Below, piece by piece: positions 10,426-19,318 of a stretch of DNA of 64,000 bases (its first letter is position 1; each line of letters begins with the position of its first letter). A program made the translations under genes and the position numbers. The stretch is from positions 2,897,501 to 2,961,500 of the forward strand of contig OY747710.1 of assembly GCA_963556495.2 (NCBI GenBank). Reading direction: 5' to 3'. This DNA is from Valencia hispanica. Taxonomy: Eukaryota > Chordata > Actinopteri > Cyprinodontiformes > Valenciidae. The notes under the pieces were generated by a model, which saw nothing but the letters and a program-made list of their open reading frames with translations, was not told the DNA's origin and did not search any database.

Positions 10426-11280
10426 TTAGAGGCTCCATGAATCTTGGGGTTTGTGATGTCTAAACCCCCTTCCTTTGTTGTGGTTGTCACTTTGATAATA
10501 AACTTCCCCCTCATCGTCTTCAACCTGGGTGTGAAATACCGGTGTGTCGGAGTCTGGAGGTTTTGATTTCTTCCCCTTTCTTTCCATGACACCTTCTGCA
10601 AAACGTGTATTGGCCATAAGGGTAGTAAGGTCGCATGTTTCCCATGTCAGAAGGTGATTTTTAATCCAATTAGTGATAGTGGGGTGGAAACTATTCAGCA
10701 GGCCATTACACAAATGCCGTATATATGGGGTATCATCACCAAGCTCTTTTGTAAGGCCTCTATGGATATCATGTTCCTTTTGGTATCTGTATTTAAAATC
10801 ATCTACAGTTTCCCCAGGCTTCTGTTTTATGGAGGCCATATGCCCATAATCTGGTTTCTTTTTAAACTGTGCACAAACTTTATCAGCTACTGCATCGAAT
10901 TGTTGCTTTAGTGCCCCCTGGAAATCATTCTGAAATTGTAACACAACTCCGGCAGCATCTCTTCCTGTGTAATTTCCAGCTACATGGTCCCAGTCTTTTC
11001 CCAGCGATGCAGCCATAGCCTGTCCTAATTCATGACCATTTAACCGGTAGGATTTGATTACATCAACCATATCCTCTGTCCATTTTTCTGGATCCTCCTT
11101 ATGGCTAGTGATTTGTTCTACAACCTCTTTAACAAGTGACCATGGTCTAAAAACATATCTCGGAGTACCATCGGCAGATGGTACTTCAATCATAGGGTTG
11201 ACATCTATTGAGTCCTCTGGTTCACTCTCATAAGATTTATCCTCAGATTTTTTTTGGACCTGACTTCTTTGTAATTCCAA
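10426..11280 (-). CDS. ERV Gag, capsid part
   Basis: An open frame of 284 codons. The middle carries a capsid-like region with QKPGETVDDFKYRYQKEH, which fits the major homology region (Q-x3-E-x4-F-x2-R). Basic and acidic stretches follow, but no CCHC zinc knuckle is visible before the stop at 10426, so the nucleocapsid end seems lost with pol. It overlaps the matrix-coding frame (11243-11818) and is shifted by one base relative to it. The switch lies around a run of eight A (viral sense) near 11247-11256. Confidence 0.8.
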   Translation of the reverse strand: MELQRSQVQKKSEDKSYESEPEDSIDVNPMIEVPSADGTPRYVFRPWSLVKEVVEQITSHKEDPEKWTEDMVDVIKSYRLNGHELGQAMAASLGKDWDHVAGNYTGRDAAGVVLQFQNDFQGALKQQFDAVADKVCAQFKKKPDYGHMASIKQKPGETVDDFKYRYQKEHDIHRGLTKELGDDTPYIRHLCNGLLNSFHPTITNWIKNHLLTWETCDLTTLMANTRFAEGVMERKGKKSKPPDSDTPVFHTQVEDDEGEVYYQSDNHNKGRGFRHHKPQDSWSL

Positions 11281-11818
11281 GTCTTTGTTTTATTGTGGTA
11301 CCATTTGTTTTTTCTTCAATTGCAAATTGATCTCTTGGAACAGGAGGACATAGACCTTCCCCTACAGCCCCCGGCTGGTCTGATGGGGGTGTTGGTGGAG
11401 GTACATAAGGTTCTCCTCCAACAGCCCCAGGGGGGTCTGTCTGGGCTGTAGGTAGAGGTGCATAAGGAGGAGGACACAGTGTGAGTTCGTCACCAAGCTT
11501 TTTCATAAGAAGAGCCTCATCTTTAGAGCCTTTGCTCTCTTTTCTGTTTTTTATATTTTGCTTCCTTTTCTCTGTTTCATCAGCCCACACAGGTGCTATT
11601 TTTAACTGTGTCAGTTTAAGTTTTTTCTTTTTACCTTTAGCGATAAGTGTTTTTGCTTCAAGAACACATACAAGTTCTCTCAATTGGCTTCCTTTAAGCT
11701 TCCCGTCTCCTTTATACTTTTTGCGCCATTTTGTTAGAAACTGAAGATTTTCGGGGTTCTTTTTATACATATATTTTGAATCGCCTTCTAATTTGTCGGT
11801 GGAAACATCGTTTCCCAT
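11243..11818 (-). CDS. ERV Gag, matrix part
   Basis: A 191-codon frame starting MGNDVS, so the second-residue glycine fits N-myristoylation of a retroviral matrix protein. The middle is lysine-rich. Residues about 110-160 are proline-rich and include CPPPYAPL, a PPPY late-domain motif that recruits NEDD4-family ligases for budding. It ends within the A-run where the capsid frame takes over. Together the two frames make a nearly complete Gag except for nucleocapsid. Confidence 0.8.
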   Translation of the reverse strand: MGNDVSTDKLEGDSKYMYKKNPENLQFLTKWRKKYKGDGKLKGSQLRELVCVLEAKTLIAKGKKKKLKLTQLKIAPVWADETEKRKQNIKNRKESKGSKDEALLMKKLGDELTLCPPPYAPLPTAQTDPPGAVGGEPYVPPPTPPSDQPGAVGEGLCPPVPRDQFAIEEKTNGTTIKQRLGITKKSGPKKI

Positions 11819-12360
11819 CTTTGCGTTGTTTTTATATAACCCTTAATGGGTTCTATTAATTGGTCTGGTAAAGTCTGGTGTTAGAATACCAAATAGTTCT
11901 ATGAGAATAACAACAGTAATTAAGATTAAGATTAAGGTGAATGAAAAAGCAAGAACTATGAAATTAGTCTGTTGATGAGTTAAAGTTAGTGATTTATTCT
12001 TTAATTAATTAAAGTATTCTTTTGGTCATTTATTTGAGATTTTTTATTGTAATCAATTTCTGCTAAAACTGGATCGTATAGTTTTTACTCCAAGTGTCTC
12101 TCTTGTGCAACTAGATTGAGCCGTTTTATGGGTTTCCTAATCTAAGGATGTGTTGTGTAACCTATAAATCCACACAGAACGTCTCTTGTAGTGCCCGTTC
12201 AAACCGTACGTTAACACCGTTAGGTTTCAGGTTGGACTGGCATACATAAAGATTATGTCCTGTGTCTAATCTTTCTTATACCCACTTAGGGTGCGGTATT
12301 TCGTTTTGATTCTGCTGTTTGTGTTTTTACTTCTATACACTGGCGTGCTTTATTTCCCAG
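11819..12360 (-). other. ERV leader, gag-proximal part
   Basis: Non-coding sequence between the hairpin array and the Gag start. No long open frame or known motif was recognised. It is AT-rich and probably part of the 5' untranslated leader. Confidence 0.5.
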
Positions 12361-12750
12361 CGAGGTGGATTGGTTCGCAAACCTAACCCGTTACAACCGT
12401 ATATTTTTGAAGGTGGTCAGGTTCGCAGACCTGTACCGTTACACCCTTTTTTCAAGTGGACCGGTTCGCAAACCAGGTCCGTTACACCTTTTTTTTTTTT
12501 TTTTTTTTATTTTATTTTTGAAGGTGGTCAGGTTCGCAGACCTGTACCGTTACACCCCTTTTTCAAGGTGGACCGGTTCGCAAACCAGGTCCGTTACACC
12601 CTTTTTTCTTTTGTTTAAGGTGGTCAGGTTCGCAGACCTGTACCGTTACACCCTTTTTCAAGGTGGACCGGTTCGCAAACCAGGTCCGTTACACCCTTCT
12701 TTCTTTTGTTTAAGGTGGTCAGGTTCGCAAACCTGGTCCGTTACACCCTT
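12361..12750 (-). repeat. Eight-unit hairpin repeat array in ERV leader
   Basis: Eight 23-nt cores lie at 12367-12389, 12415-12437, 12458-12480, 12526-12548, 12570-12592, 12622-12644, 12665-12687 and 12717-12739, each followed by CCGTTACACC-like sequence and a T-run. In viral sense each can fold into a stem with a one-base bulge closed by UGCG. Type A (3, 5, 7) pairs GGACC with GGUCC; type B (2, 4, 6) pairs GGU and CAGGU with ACCUG and ACC; unit 1 pairs GGGUU with AAUCC. Units alternate B-A in about 95-110-bp dimers. Position in the leader suggests a role in RNA packaging or dimerisation, which is inference. Confidence 0.85.
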
Positions 12751-13054
12751 TTTTGTCACTAAACAGTTACGGATCAACACCTGATATTTTATCAGAGAGG
12801 CTAAAGCGTTCTTTAGGCCCAAACAGCAGAATATACCCTGACTATCTTAGAATTTGTTTTGTTAAATGTAAAGGTGCACAAAAAAGACTCACAATCTCCG
12901 CCCTATGCGAGTGATTCAAACCGAATCGATCGCACGGGAGCACACGCAGGGGGTCCTCGTGGAAGTTATGCAGCCGGCCAGTGCAGCAATTCAGCGATCT
13001 GGATGTCAAGAGCAGCCCTTCGACGGAGACCACCGGCGGGAGTGCTCCGTACGT

Positions 13055-13069
13055 CGAGTCACGGCACCA
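13055..13069 (-). other. ERV primer binding site, tRNA-His type
   Basis: Three bases after the 5' LTR end the viral strand reads TGGTGCCGTGACTCG. It is complementary to the 3' end of a histidine tRNA as known from HERV-H-type primer sites; the match stops after these 15 bases. The identification relies on remembered tRNA ends. Confidence 0.8.
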
Positions 13070-13072
13070 AGA

Positions 13073-13464
13073 TGTTAGGTAAAAATAGTGGTTTACTTAA
13101 AACGAACCACACACAAGAGTCGGAGATAATTTAGACAATAAGCTCTGCAGAGGTAGATGTGGTTAAATCAGTTCTGCAGAGGGAGACCAGCAAAATACGG
13201 TAAGGAATGAGCCAACCGTTTGTCTGTTATCAGCTCCTGGTCACTCGTCACTCGTCTCCCACTGATCTCATCACTGGTCTCAAAGGGTCTCCCCTCTGCA
13301 GGCTCTCTTTATTTAGTCACACTTCATTAACATATTAAAAGAACAGGATGTCATGCACAAGAGCATGTGACTGAAACCAAAATGACATTTAAAAAGTACA
13401 TTAGAACTATGTGATAAAAACACCCTAAGAAAATAATAATACACCATTATTATTTTCCCTAACA
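13073..13464 (-). repeat. ERV 5' LTR
   Basis: A 392-bp LTR with the same ends as the copy at 8513-8906. Compared with it there is one C/T difference (GTCATGCAC here) and absence of two bases in the CTCGTCTCC region. The viral-sense AATAAA is at 13313-13308. Confidence 0.95.
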
Positions 13465-13469
13465 CTCCC
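13465..13469. repeat. ERV target-site duplication (right)
   Basis: CTCCC matches 8508-8512 across the whole element. Confidence 0.85.
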
Positions 13470-13499
13470 AATAAAGAAATGTTAGTGAATAAATAAATA

Positions 13500-13690
13500 A
13501 ATAAATAAATATGTAATTCCTAGGGCCGCAATCAGTGATTTTTGTCTCTGTGGAAAAATAAATTACATGGATTCAATAGCTTGATGTGTGATAGCACGAT
13601 GTGGATTCTCTGTTCAGTTTGTTTGGATTCAATATTAATTCAAATGAAAAAACCCCAACAACTATTGAATATGTAACTATCTTAATAATT
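13500..13690 (+). repeat. Lectin-locus intron duplicate
   Basis: The stretch GATGTGTGATAGCACGATGT and its continuation GTGGATTCTCTG...TTTGGATT match 30855-30920, downstream of lectin fragment C. It indicates another scrap of the duplicated lectin locus next to the ERV. Confidence 0.5.
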
Positions 13691-14047
13691 GACTGGTAAA
13701 AATGGAAACAGAAAACAATCCTAAATAAGAAGGGCAAACTAGAAAGTAACTAAAGATAAGATATCTAAGAGGAACTTAAGGGAACACTGGAGAAGAGGAG
13801 ATTAATACTGGAGGAAGAAATAAATTTGGAAACTAATGAGAAATTAACTAACAAAGACTGCTGAACTAAGGAAACAGAAATAAAAAGGTAAACACAGAAA
13901 CAATAAAACAACTAAGAGCAGGAAGGGAATAAATATGGAAACAAGAGATTGCCAAAATAATAACACCATGGAATAAACCAAAATGATAATCTAAACTAAA
14001 TAAGGAAAATAACTAACTAAAACTCAAACACTTAACATCATGACACA
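13690..14047 (-). mobile_element. Partial Gypsy-like LTR
   Basis: A-rich sequence resembles 16010-16540 (AACTAAAGATAA, AAATAAGGAAAATAACTAA and AAACTCAAACACTTAA-type stretches in the same order). It is a truncated relative of the LTR-like unit ending at 16545, with no coding sequence. Confidence 0.5.
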
Positions 14048-14599
14048 TTGTGCTGCCGCTGATCACAGCTGGTCATTTAGTTGCAGACTACAGAATTAAA
14101 TTCGGAACTTTCACTTCATATTCCCTGGTCACCCCAGGATTATTTTACTATACTACTACTACTACTATACAGATAACTTTCAGATTTAACTTTATGTTGA
14201 TAAAAAAATTGTGGATTTTTTGATAGCTCCAACATCATGTTACTTTCATTTTGACATTTTATTTTTGAGATGATGTTCCCTATCTTTATTGTGAAAAGAT
14301 CACAGAGATGTTGTAATACTTTACCTTTAGGCTTAACATCTATCAACACCTGAGCAATGCAGCTGTTGCTCTGTAATAAAGGCAGCCATGTGATTTCAGG
14401 ACATGTTTAAGGTTGGATTGTTCTTTAAAGTATTTTGTTAATAGTTTGAGAACTTTATTTTGAGTTTAAATTTTTTTTAAGTTACTTTGATGGACTATTG
14501 GAGAAATTAGATGAGGGTGCAAAGAAATCTTGTTAGATGTGGTCATAAAGGTGTATCAATGCCAGCTTACACCTATTACTATTGTTGATATTGCTGGTT
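14048..14599. other. Unassigned AT-rich sequence
   Basis: No gene or classified repeat recognised apart from a short TAC-rich microsatellite near 14150-14168. Confidence 0.5.
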
Positions 14600-14750
14600 G
14601 TATGCAGAAAAATCTGTATACATATATATGAGGGATTGCTGTGGTTGGCATTTGCATGAACGGGGCGAAACTGCCAGTCAATGACTTGATGCAATCTGCT
14701 GGGATTCCTTAGATAGAAAACTTTTAAACTGATTGGAATGTTTATATGAT
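14600..14750 (+). mobile_element. L2/Maui-like LINE 3' UTR fragment
   Basis: Carries GAGGGATTGCTG, ATGACTTGATGCAATCTGCT and GGGATTCCTTAGATAG, the plus-strand form of the 3' UTR blocks seen reversed at 62040-62200. No RT is attached. Confidence 0.65.
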
Positions 14751-14754
14751 TGGA

Positions 14755-14960
14755 GCAGGACCTTGTGGTTTGGGGGTCGGCGTACCAGGACCTTGTGGTT
14801 TGGGGGTCGGCGTACCAGGACCTTGTGGCTTGGGGGTCGGCGTACCAGGATCTTGTGGCTTGCGGGCCGACTTAACAGGAGTCCTGTGGCCTGTGGGCCG
14901 GCGTAGCAGGAGTTTTGTGGCCAGTAGGCCGGCGTAGCAGAGTTTTGTGGCCTCTAGGCC
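14755..14960. repeat. 30-bp minisatellite
   Basis: Six to seven units of about 30 bp based on ACCTTGTGGTTTGGGGGTCG followed by GCGTACCAGG. The first two are identical and later ones diverge. Read on the minus strand it gives a ten-residue TPTPKPQGPG repeat. It is the 3' part of a longer repeat-built reading frame. Confidence 0.9.
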
Positions 14961-15753
14961 GGCAACAAGAAAGGGAGCCACAATGAGGACGGCGCTGAGG
15001 ACCCTCGGGAGGAAGGCACTGAGGATCCTCGGGAGGAAGACGCTGAGGATCTTTGGGAGGAAGGTGCTGAGGACCCTCAGGAGGAATGCATGGAAGACCC
15101 TCGGGAGGAAGGCACTGAAGACCCACAGAATGGCGTAGAAGACCCACGGCGTGGCAACGAGCCCGAGGCGTGTCAGTCTGTATACCCTCGATGGAGGCAG
15201 GAACCCGATGCGTGCCCATCTGGACACCCTCGTAGGAGACAGGAGTCAGGGATGTGTCCTTTAGGGCATCCTCTGCGGAGACAGGAGTCAGAGGCGTGTC
15301 CTCCTGGACATCCTCCGCGGAGACGAGAATCAGTCTGGATACCCTCTGCAGACTGGGGAAGGTGGAAGCGGCTGGCTGGAGGTCCACTAGGGCTGGTCCT
15401 GAGCTGCAGGGTTGAGACTGGGGTCTAGGAAGAGGTGATCTTCCCAACGTTTGAGAAAAAGCTGCCTGCCGATTCCACTCCGCCTCGGCCCAGAAACCGG
15501 TCAAGCCCAGCTCAGAAAATAATAATTTCCATGGTCTGAGTAAGTCCATTACCTCCTCCGCAATAGAAACTCTAACCCATGGTGAGTTGAGAGTTGCCAT
15601 AATGTCCAGGTTCCTACTAAACTGTTTATATAGAGTTGGGAGACAGAGAGCTGCTGGGTCCAACTGACTGGTCCGTTCTGTCATGTTTGGTGTTAAAGAG
15701 GACCGAAATGCAGCAAAGTAAAATAACAGTGATTTAATTACAACAAAAAACAA
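14872..15753 (-). CDS. Repeat-built proline-rich ORF next to Gypsy-like LTR
   Basis: An open frame of 293 codons. The first 110 residues are unique, including MTERTSQLDPAALCLPTLYK at the point where the LTR-like unit ends. They are followed by about four 14-residue units (VSAEDVQEDTPLTP type, 42 bp), about five 8-residue units (LPPEGPQ-, 24 bp) and a 30-bp section. All three periods are multiples of three, so the frame survives. Position just after an LTR end suggests a gag-like product of a Ty3/Gypsy-type element, but no capsid or zinc knuckle motif is visible. It could also be a fortuitous frame through minisatellite DNA. Confidence 0.4.
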   Translation of the reverse strand: MFFVVIKSLLFYFAAFRSSLTPNMTERTSQLDPAALCLPTLYKQFSRNLDIMATLNSPWVRVSIAEEVMDLLRPWKLLFSELGLTGFWAEAEWNRQAAFSQTLGRSPLPRPQSQPCSSGPALVDLQPAASTFPSLQRVSRLILVSAEDVQEDTPLTPVSAEDALKDTSLTPVSYEGVQMGTHRVPASIEGIQTDTPRARCHAVGLLRHSVGLQCLPPEGLPCIPPEGPQHLPPKDPQRLPPEDPQCLPPEGPQRRPHCGSLSCCRPRGHKTLLRRPTGHKTPATPAHRPQDSC

Positions 15754-16545
15754 GGAACATGAAGTTTCAGACTCAGGAGGATCAGAAAATGCAGCGACAG
15801 TGAAAACAGGAACCAGACAGGAAAGTTTAACAACAGACCAGCGAGTAACGACTGAAAGAGAGCTGTTTAAATACTGAGGAGGGAGTGAGGAAAAGGCAGA
15901 GAAACCTGAGGACCAATTAGTGAGAAGCAGATGGAGGGTGAGGGCAATGAGTGAAACTGGGTCAGGAGCAGAGTGGCAGGGAGGCTACATGAAAGGGAAA
16001 AATGAAACAGAAAACTATCTTAAATAAGATAGTTTAGTGCCTAGCTATTATACCTAGGGTTTTTTATTTTTCTCTTTTGCTTATTTTATTGATTTCTCCT
16101 GATTGTTCTTTCGACTATGTTTTTGTTGTTTTATCTTTTGTCTTATCCTTTTATTAATTTTAACTAGAAACTAACTAAAGATAATATGTCTAAGAAAGAA
16201 TCTAAAGGGAAACTTAAGGGAACCCTGGAGAACAAAAGGAACTAAAAACTGGAAGAAGAAATAAATGAGGAAACTACCAAATGAGAAATAAACCTACAAG
16301 AACAGGGATTCTTAAAAAGGGACGAACAAGATAAATTAAGTATAACAGAACTAACCGAGACAAGTGATAAAAAGAGAAACCAATAAACACACAAAAGCAT
16401 GTAAAACATCTAAAGGCGGGAAGTAAAAATGGAAGGGAGGAAGTGCAAAAACAACACCAAGGAATAATCCAAAATGATAAGGTGAACTCAATAAGGAAAT
16501 GAAATAACTGAAACTCAACACAAACACCCAAGGAACCTAACAGTT
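15680..16545 (-). mobile_element. Gypsy-like LTR, probable
   Basis: Read on the minus strand it starts TGTTAGGTTCCTTGGG at 16545 and ends ACACCAAACATGACA at about 15680, giving TG...CA borders of an LTR of about 865 bp. The end, with GCATTTCGGTCCTC just before it, resembles U5 ends of fish Gypsy elements as I remember them. It interrupts the LINE remnant that begins at 16546. No second LTR was found, so it may be a truncated insertion with the ORF at 14872-15753. Confidence 0.5.
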
Positions 16546-16727
16546 CAAGCCTTTCTAAAAGAATATTGTGATCGACTGTGTCAAAAGCAGCACTGAGATC
16601 TAACAAAACCAGAACAGACACAAGTCCATTATCTGAGGCCATGAGAATATCATTAGTAACCTTCACCAGTGCTGTTTCAGTGCTATGATGAGCTCTAAAA
16701 CCTGACTGAAACTCTTCAAACAGCTCA

Positions 16728-16988
16728 TTACTGTTTAGATACACAAACTTTATTAGCAACTATTTTCTTAAGGCTTTTGGATAAGAAAGGAAGGTTAGAT
16801 TTAGGTCTGTAATTCACTAAGTCATCTTGATCAATGGAAGGTTTCTTAAGTAGAGGTTTAATTACAGCAAACCTAAATTCCTGTGGTACGTATCCATTTA
16901 CTAAGGATAGATTCATCATATCTAAAATGGTGCCAGGAACCAAAGGGAACACTTTCTTAAATAATTTGGTAAGGATTGGGTCCAACAT
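16728..16988 (-). pseudogene. LINE RT fingers segment
   Basis: Encodes MLDPILTKLFKKVFPLVPGT, GYVPQEFRFAVIKPLLKKP and [19 protein letters not shown], matching RT blocks at 28420-28650 in the related plus-strand LINE. A stop and frameshift follow toward 16728, and the next block ([11 protein letters not shown]) is in another frame. Dead fragment. Confidence 0.8.
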
Positions 16989-17510
16989 ACAAGTTGAAGG
17001 CTCATAATAATGAGGTTAATATTTCTGATAATTCTGAAAGCTCGACTGAATCAAAACAGTCCAAACACAAATGAGATTCTACAGTTCTCTCCGATGGTGC
17101 TTCACTTTCTGAGAGAGAAGTAATCATGTTTGGGAGGATGCCAGTGAATATTTTGTTCTTTTTTTTAATAGAATTTAATTTTATTTATGAAGAATTCCAT
17201 AAAGTCATCACTACTAGGAGCTGGGGGAATAGTTGGCTCAACAGAGCTATGACTCTGTGTAAGTTTGGGGACTGTACTGAAAAGAAGATTTTTTTTCTTA
17301 TTCTCCACTATTAATGAGGAGAGGTGCTGTTCTAGCTTGTCGAAGGGTCTTTTTATACAGCAGCACACTAGTTTTTCTAGGTTAAATAGGAATCCAAATA
17401 GGTGTATAGAGCGCCATTTTCTCTCCAATTTCCTATAATTCTGCTTTAAAGTACGCAGCTCTGCATTGAACCAGGGAGTCAACCTTCTACGGCTAGCCAC
17501 TTTCTTTTTC

Positions 17511-18501
17511 TTTTTTTTTTTACTTTCTTTTTTTAAAAGTGCAATCATATTTCTTTTTTTTTTTTTTTTTTAAGTGTCCTGTTCGGCAGTGTGGAGCTCA
17601 GAATTGGTGTCTGAGTACCAAGTAGAAGCCCAACAGATTTACTTTCACAAGCGGAGCAGTACAGCTTTTGCTATAGTACTCCACTTGATATATGTGTGAA
17701 AAATCTTTATTATGAATTGCTGGGGGTTTTATTTCCTGATGTTGTGGACACGGAGACGGAAAATTAAGGAGAAGAAAGAAGGAAGATGAAGAAGAAAGGT
17801 AGGAAACAAAAAGTCAAGAGAGAGGGTGAGTTGAAAATACAAGAGAGGAAGGGGAACAAAGAAAACACAGGAAGACATTGAAGTCTGCCTCCATACCCAC
17901 AGGATGGCAGAGAGAGGGGGAAAAACAAAACAAAAAACGAAAAAGGAACATCGACAAAACAAACCAAACATTGTGAACTAAGAATTACACAACCACATCA
18001 CACAAAAATAGATATAAAAATACAACAACAATGTCACAGAAAAACTCATGGTACCGATTAATCAAGATCTAGTAATGATAACCTCAGCCCAAGAATATAT
18101 CTGTAAACACCAGAGACCCCACATCTATGTGTGTGTGTTAGCATGCTGGTGCATATAAGGTTTCTCTATAAGAGTGTTCGATAGCTGGTGTGAGCAGGCA
18201 TCAATCCGTCTCCCAGGAATCGATTCAGACATGAAGGAGATCGGAGCAAAGACGTCCAAAGGACCCCCAGAGCCCCAGGCGGACCCGGGCGGGACCGACC
18301 GCATCCCCCAAGAGTGGAGCAAAGGAGAACCCCAGGGGAACATCCAGCGGCCACTATGCAGGGGCCCGGGGGGCAGCAGTGACGAGCCCACGGGCCCCGC
18401 CGGCAACCGGCCGCGCCGGGGCGGGCCGGTCAATGGACTGCAGGGGCCGCGGCCGGCCGCCGGCCGCCACGCGCCGCCTCCGCCCTAGGCCAATCCCCAC
18501 C
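17511..18501 (-). mobile_element. Unclassified poly(A) retroelement, copy 1
   Basis: An insertion inside the LINE, flanked by about 14-bp duplications (GCCACTTTCTTTTT at 17496 and 18502). Read on the minus strand it has a GC-rich start (18500-18230), an AT-rich middle, a T/C-rich stretch and a long A tail (17511-17570). Copies lie at 32380-33055 (plus) and 51245-52290 (minus). No RT, endonuclease or tRNA-like head was recognised. It may be the 3' UTR of an unseen LINE or a retrocopied non-coding transcript. Confidence 0.8.
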
Positions 18502-19318
18502 GCCACTTTCTTTTTTAAGGGGGCTACACTATCTAATGCCAAATGCAATGAGGAAGTAATGCAATGAACCAGACCATCAATTTCTGAAGGGTTAGAGATG
18601 GAATTTCTGCCATCCACTGTGTTACTCGGAGACACTGAGGCAAGTAAGAATGGAAATGATTATTTAAAACTTGTTACATTCTTGTCTGATAAAGCTCTAC
18701 TATAATTAAATTGTCTTTCAGGTTTAGGATGGTCAGTTAAATAGAAACTTTATTTGTCTGATCCCAAAAGGTTACAGAAATTCCTCTTGGACAGGGCTCC
18801 ACATCAACTCTCCACACACATACAGAACAATAAAACGGCTAAGACCACATACAACTAAGATTGCACATTGCACATTTATCCTGATCACAGAGCGCTCATA
18901 CAGATACGACAGCGGAGTTTGAGGTAAACCGATTATTTTGCTCGCTTGGTGTACAACCCATGAAAGTTTTGCTTTCTGTTTGCTGGTGAGAAAATTGTAC
19001 CATGATGAGATATTAAAAGTAAGAATGGATTCTACCAGTGACTAGTAAACGATAGCTAAAATATTTACCTTGACCTTGAAACTGTTAAGCTTCCTGAGAA
19101 GGTAGAGACGCTGGAGTGCTTTATTGTAGATTGAGTCTGAATACATTTGGAAGGACAGACAATTGTCTATATGTGTCCCCAAGCATTTAAAAAACTGCAC
19201 TTGCTCAACCTGCTCTTCCTGAAAAAATTATGGTTTAAAAAGCTCTGATGTAGATGCTGCTCCTTCTCTGCATACACAACACAGCTCCTTTGACACATTT
19301 AACTCCAGGGATTTTTCA

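Larger units (their letters stand above)
8513..13464 (-). mobile_element. Gammaretrovirus-like ERV, minus strand, internally deleted
   Basis: A 4.95-kb endogenous retrovirus flanked by CTCCC duplications. In viral (minus) order: 5' LTR 13464-13073, His-type primer site, leader with a hairpin array, gag 11818-10426, pol remnant (integrase ends only) 10309-9829, env transmembrane remnant 9664-9207, polypurine tract, 3' LTR 8906-8513. Protease, RT, RNase H, the integrase core and nearly all of the Env surface subunit are missing, so it cannot replicate alone. The LTRs differ by one substitution and one 2-bp indel, so insertion was recent. Pol and Env motifs resemble gammaretroviruses. Confidence 0.93.
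16546..18740 (-). mobile_element. L2/Maui-like LINE (host of nested insertions)
   Basis: Minus-strand LINE of the same family as 25690-29737. Fragments in order from the right: endonuclease end (18740-18502), linker WFNAELRTLKQNYRKLERKW (17500-17400), IN/RT linker to 17165, RT blocks [13 protein letters not shown] (16820-16760), [20 protein letters not shown] and [20 protein letters not shown] (16710-16550). It is cut by a poly(A) retroelement at 17511-18501. Its upstream part resumes at 25495-25655, beyond a large LINE that landed within the endonuclease. Confidence 0.85.

Noticed and set aside
12361..12750. CRISPR-like repeat array
   Set aside because: Regular repeats with palindromic cores, but spacers are T-runs shared between units and the array sits in an ERV leader in animal DNA.
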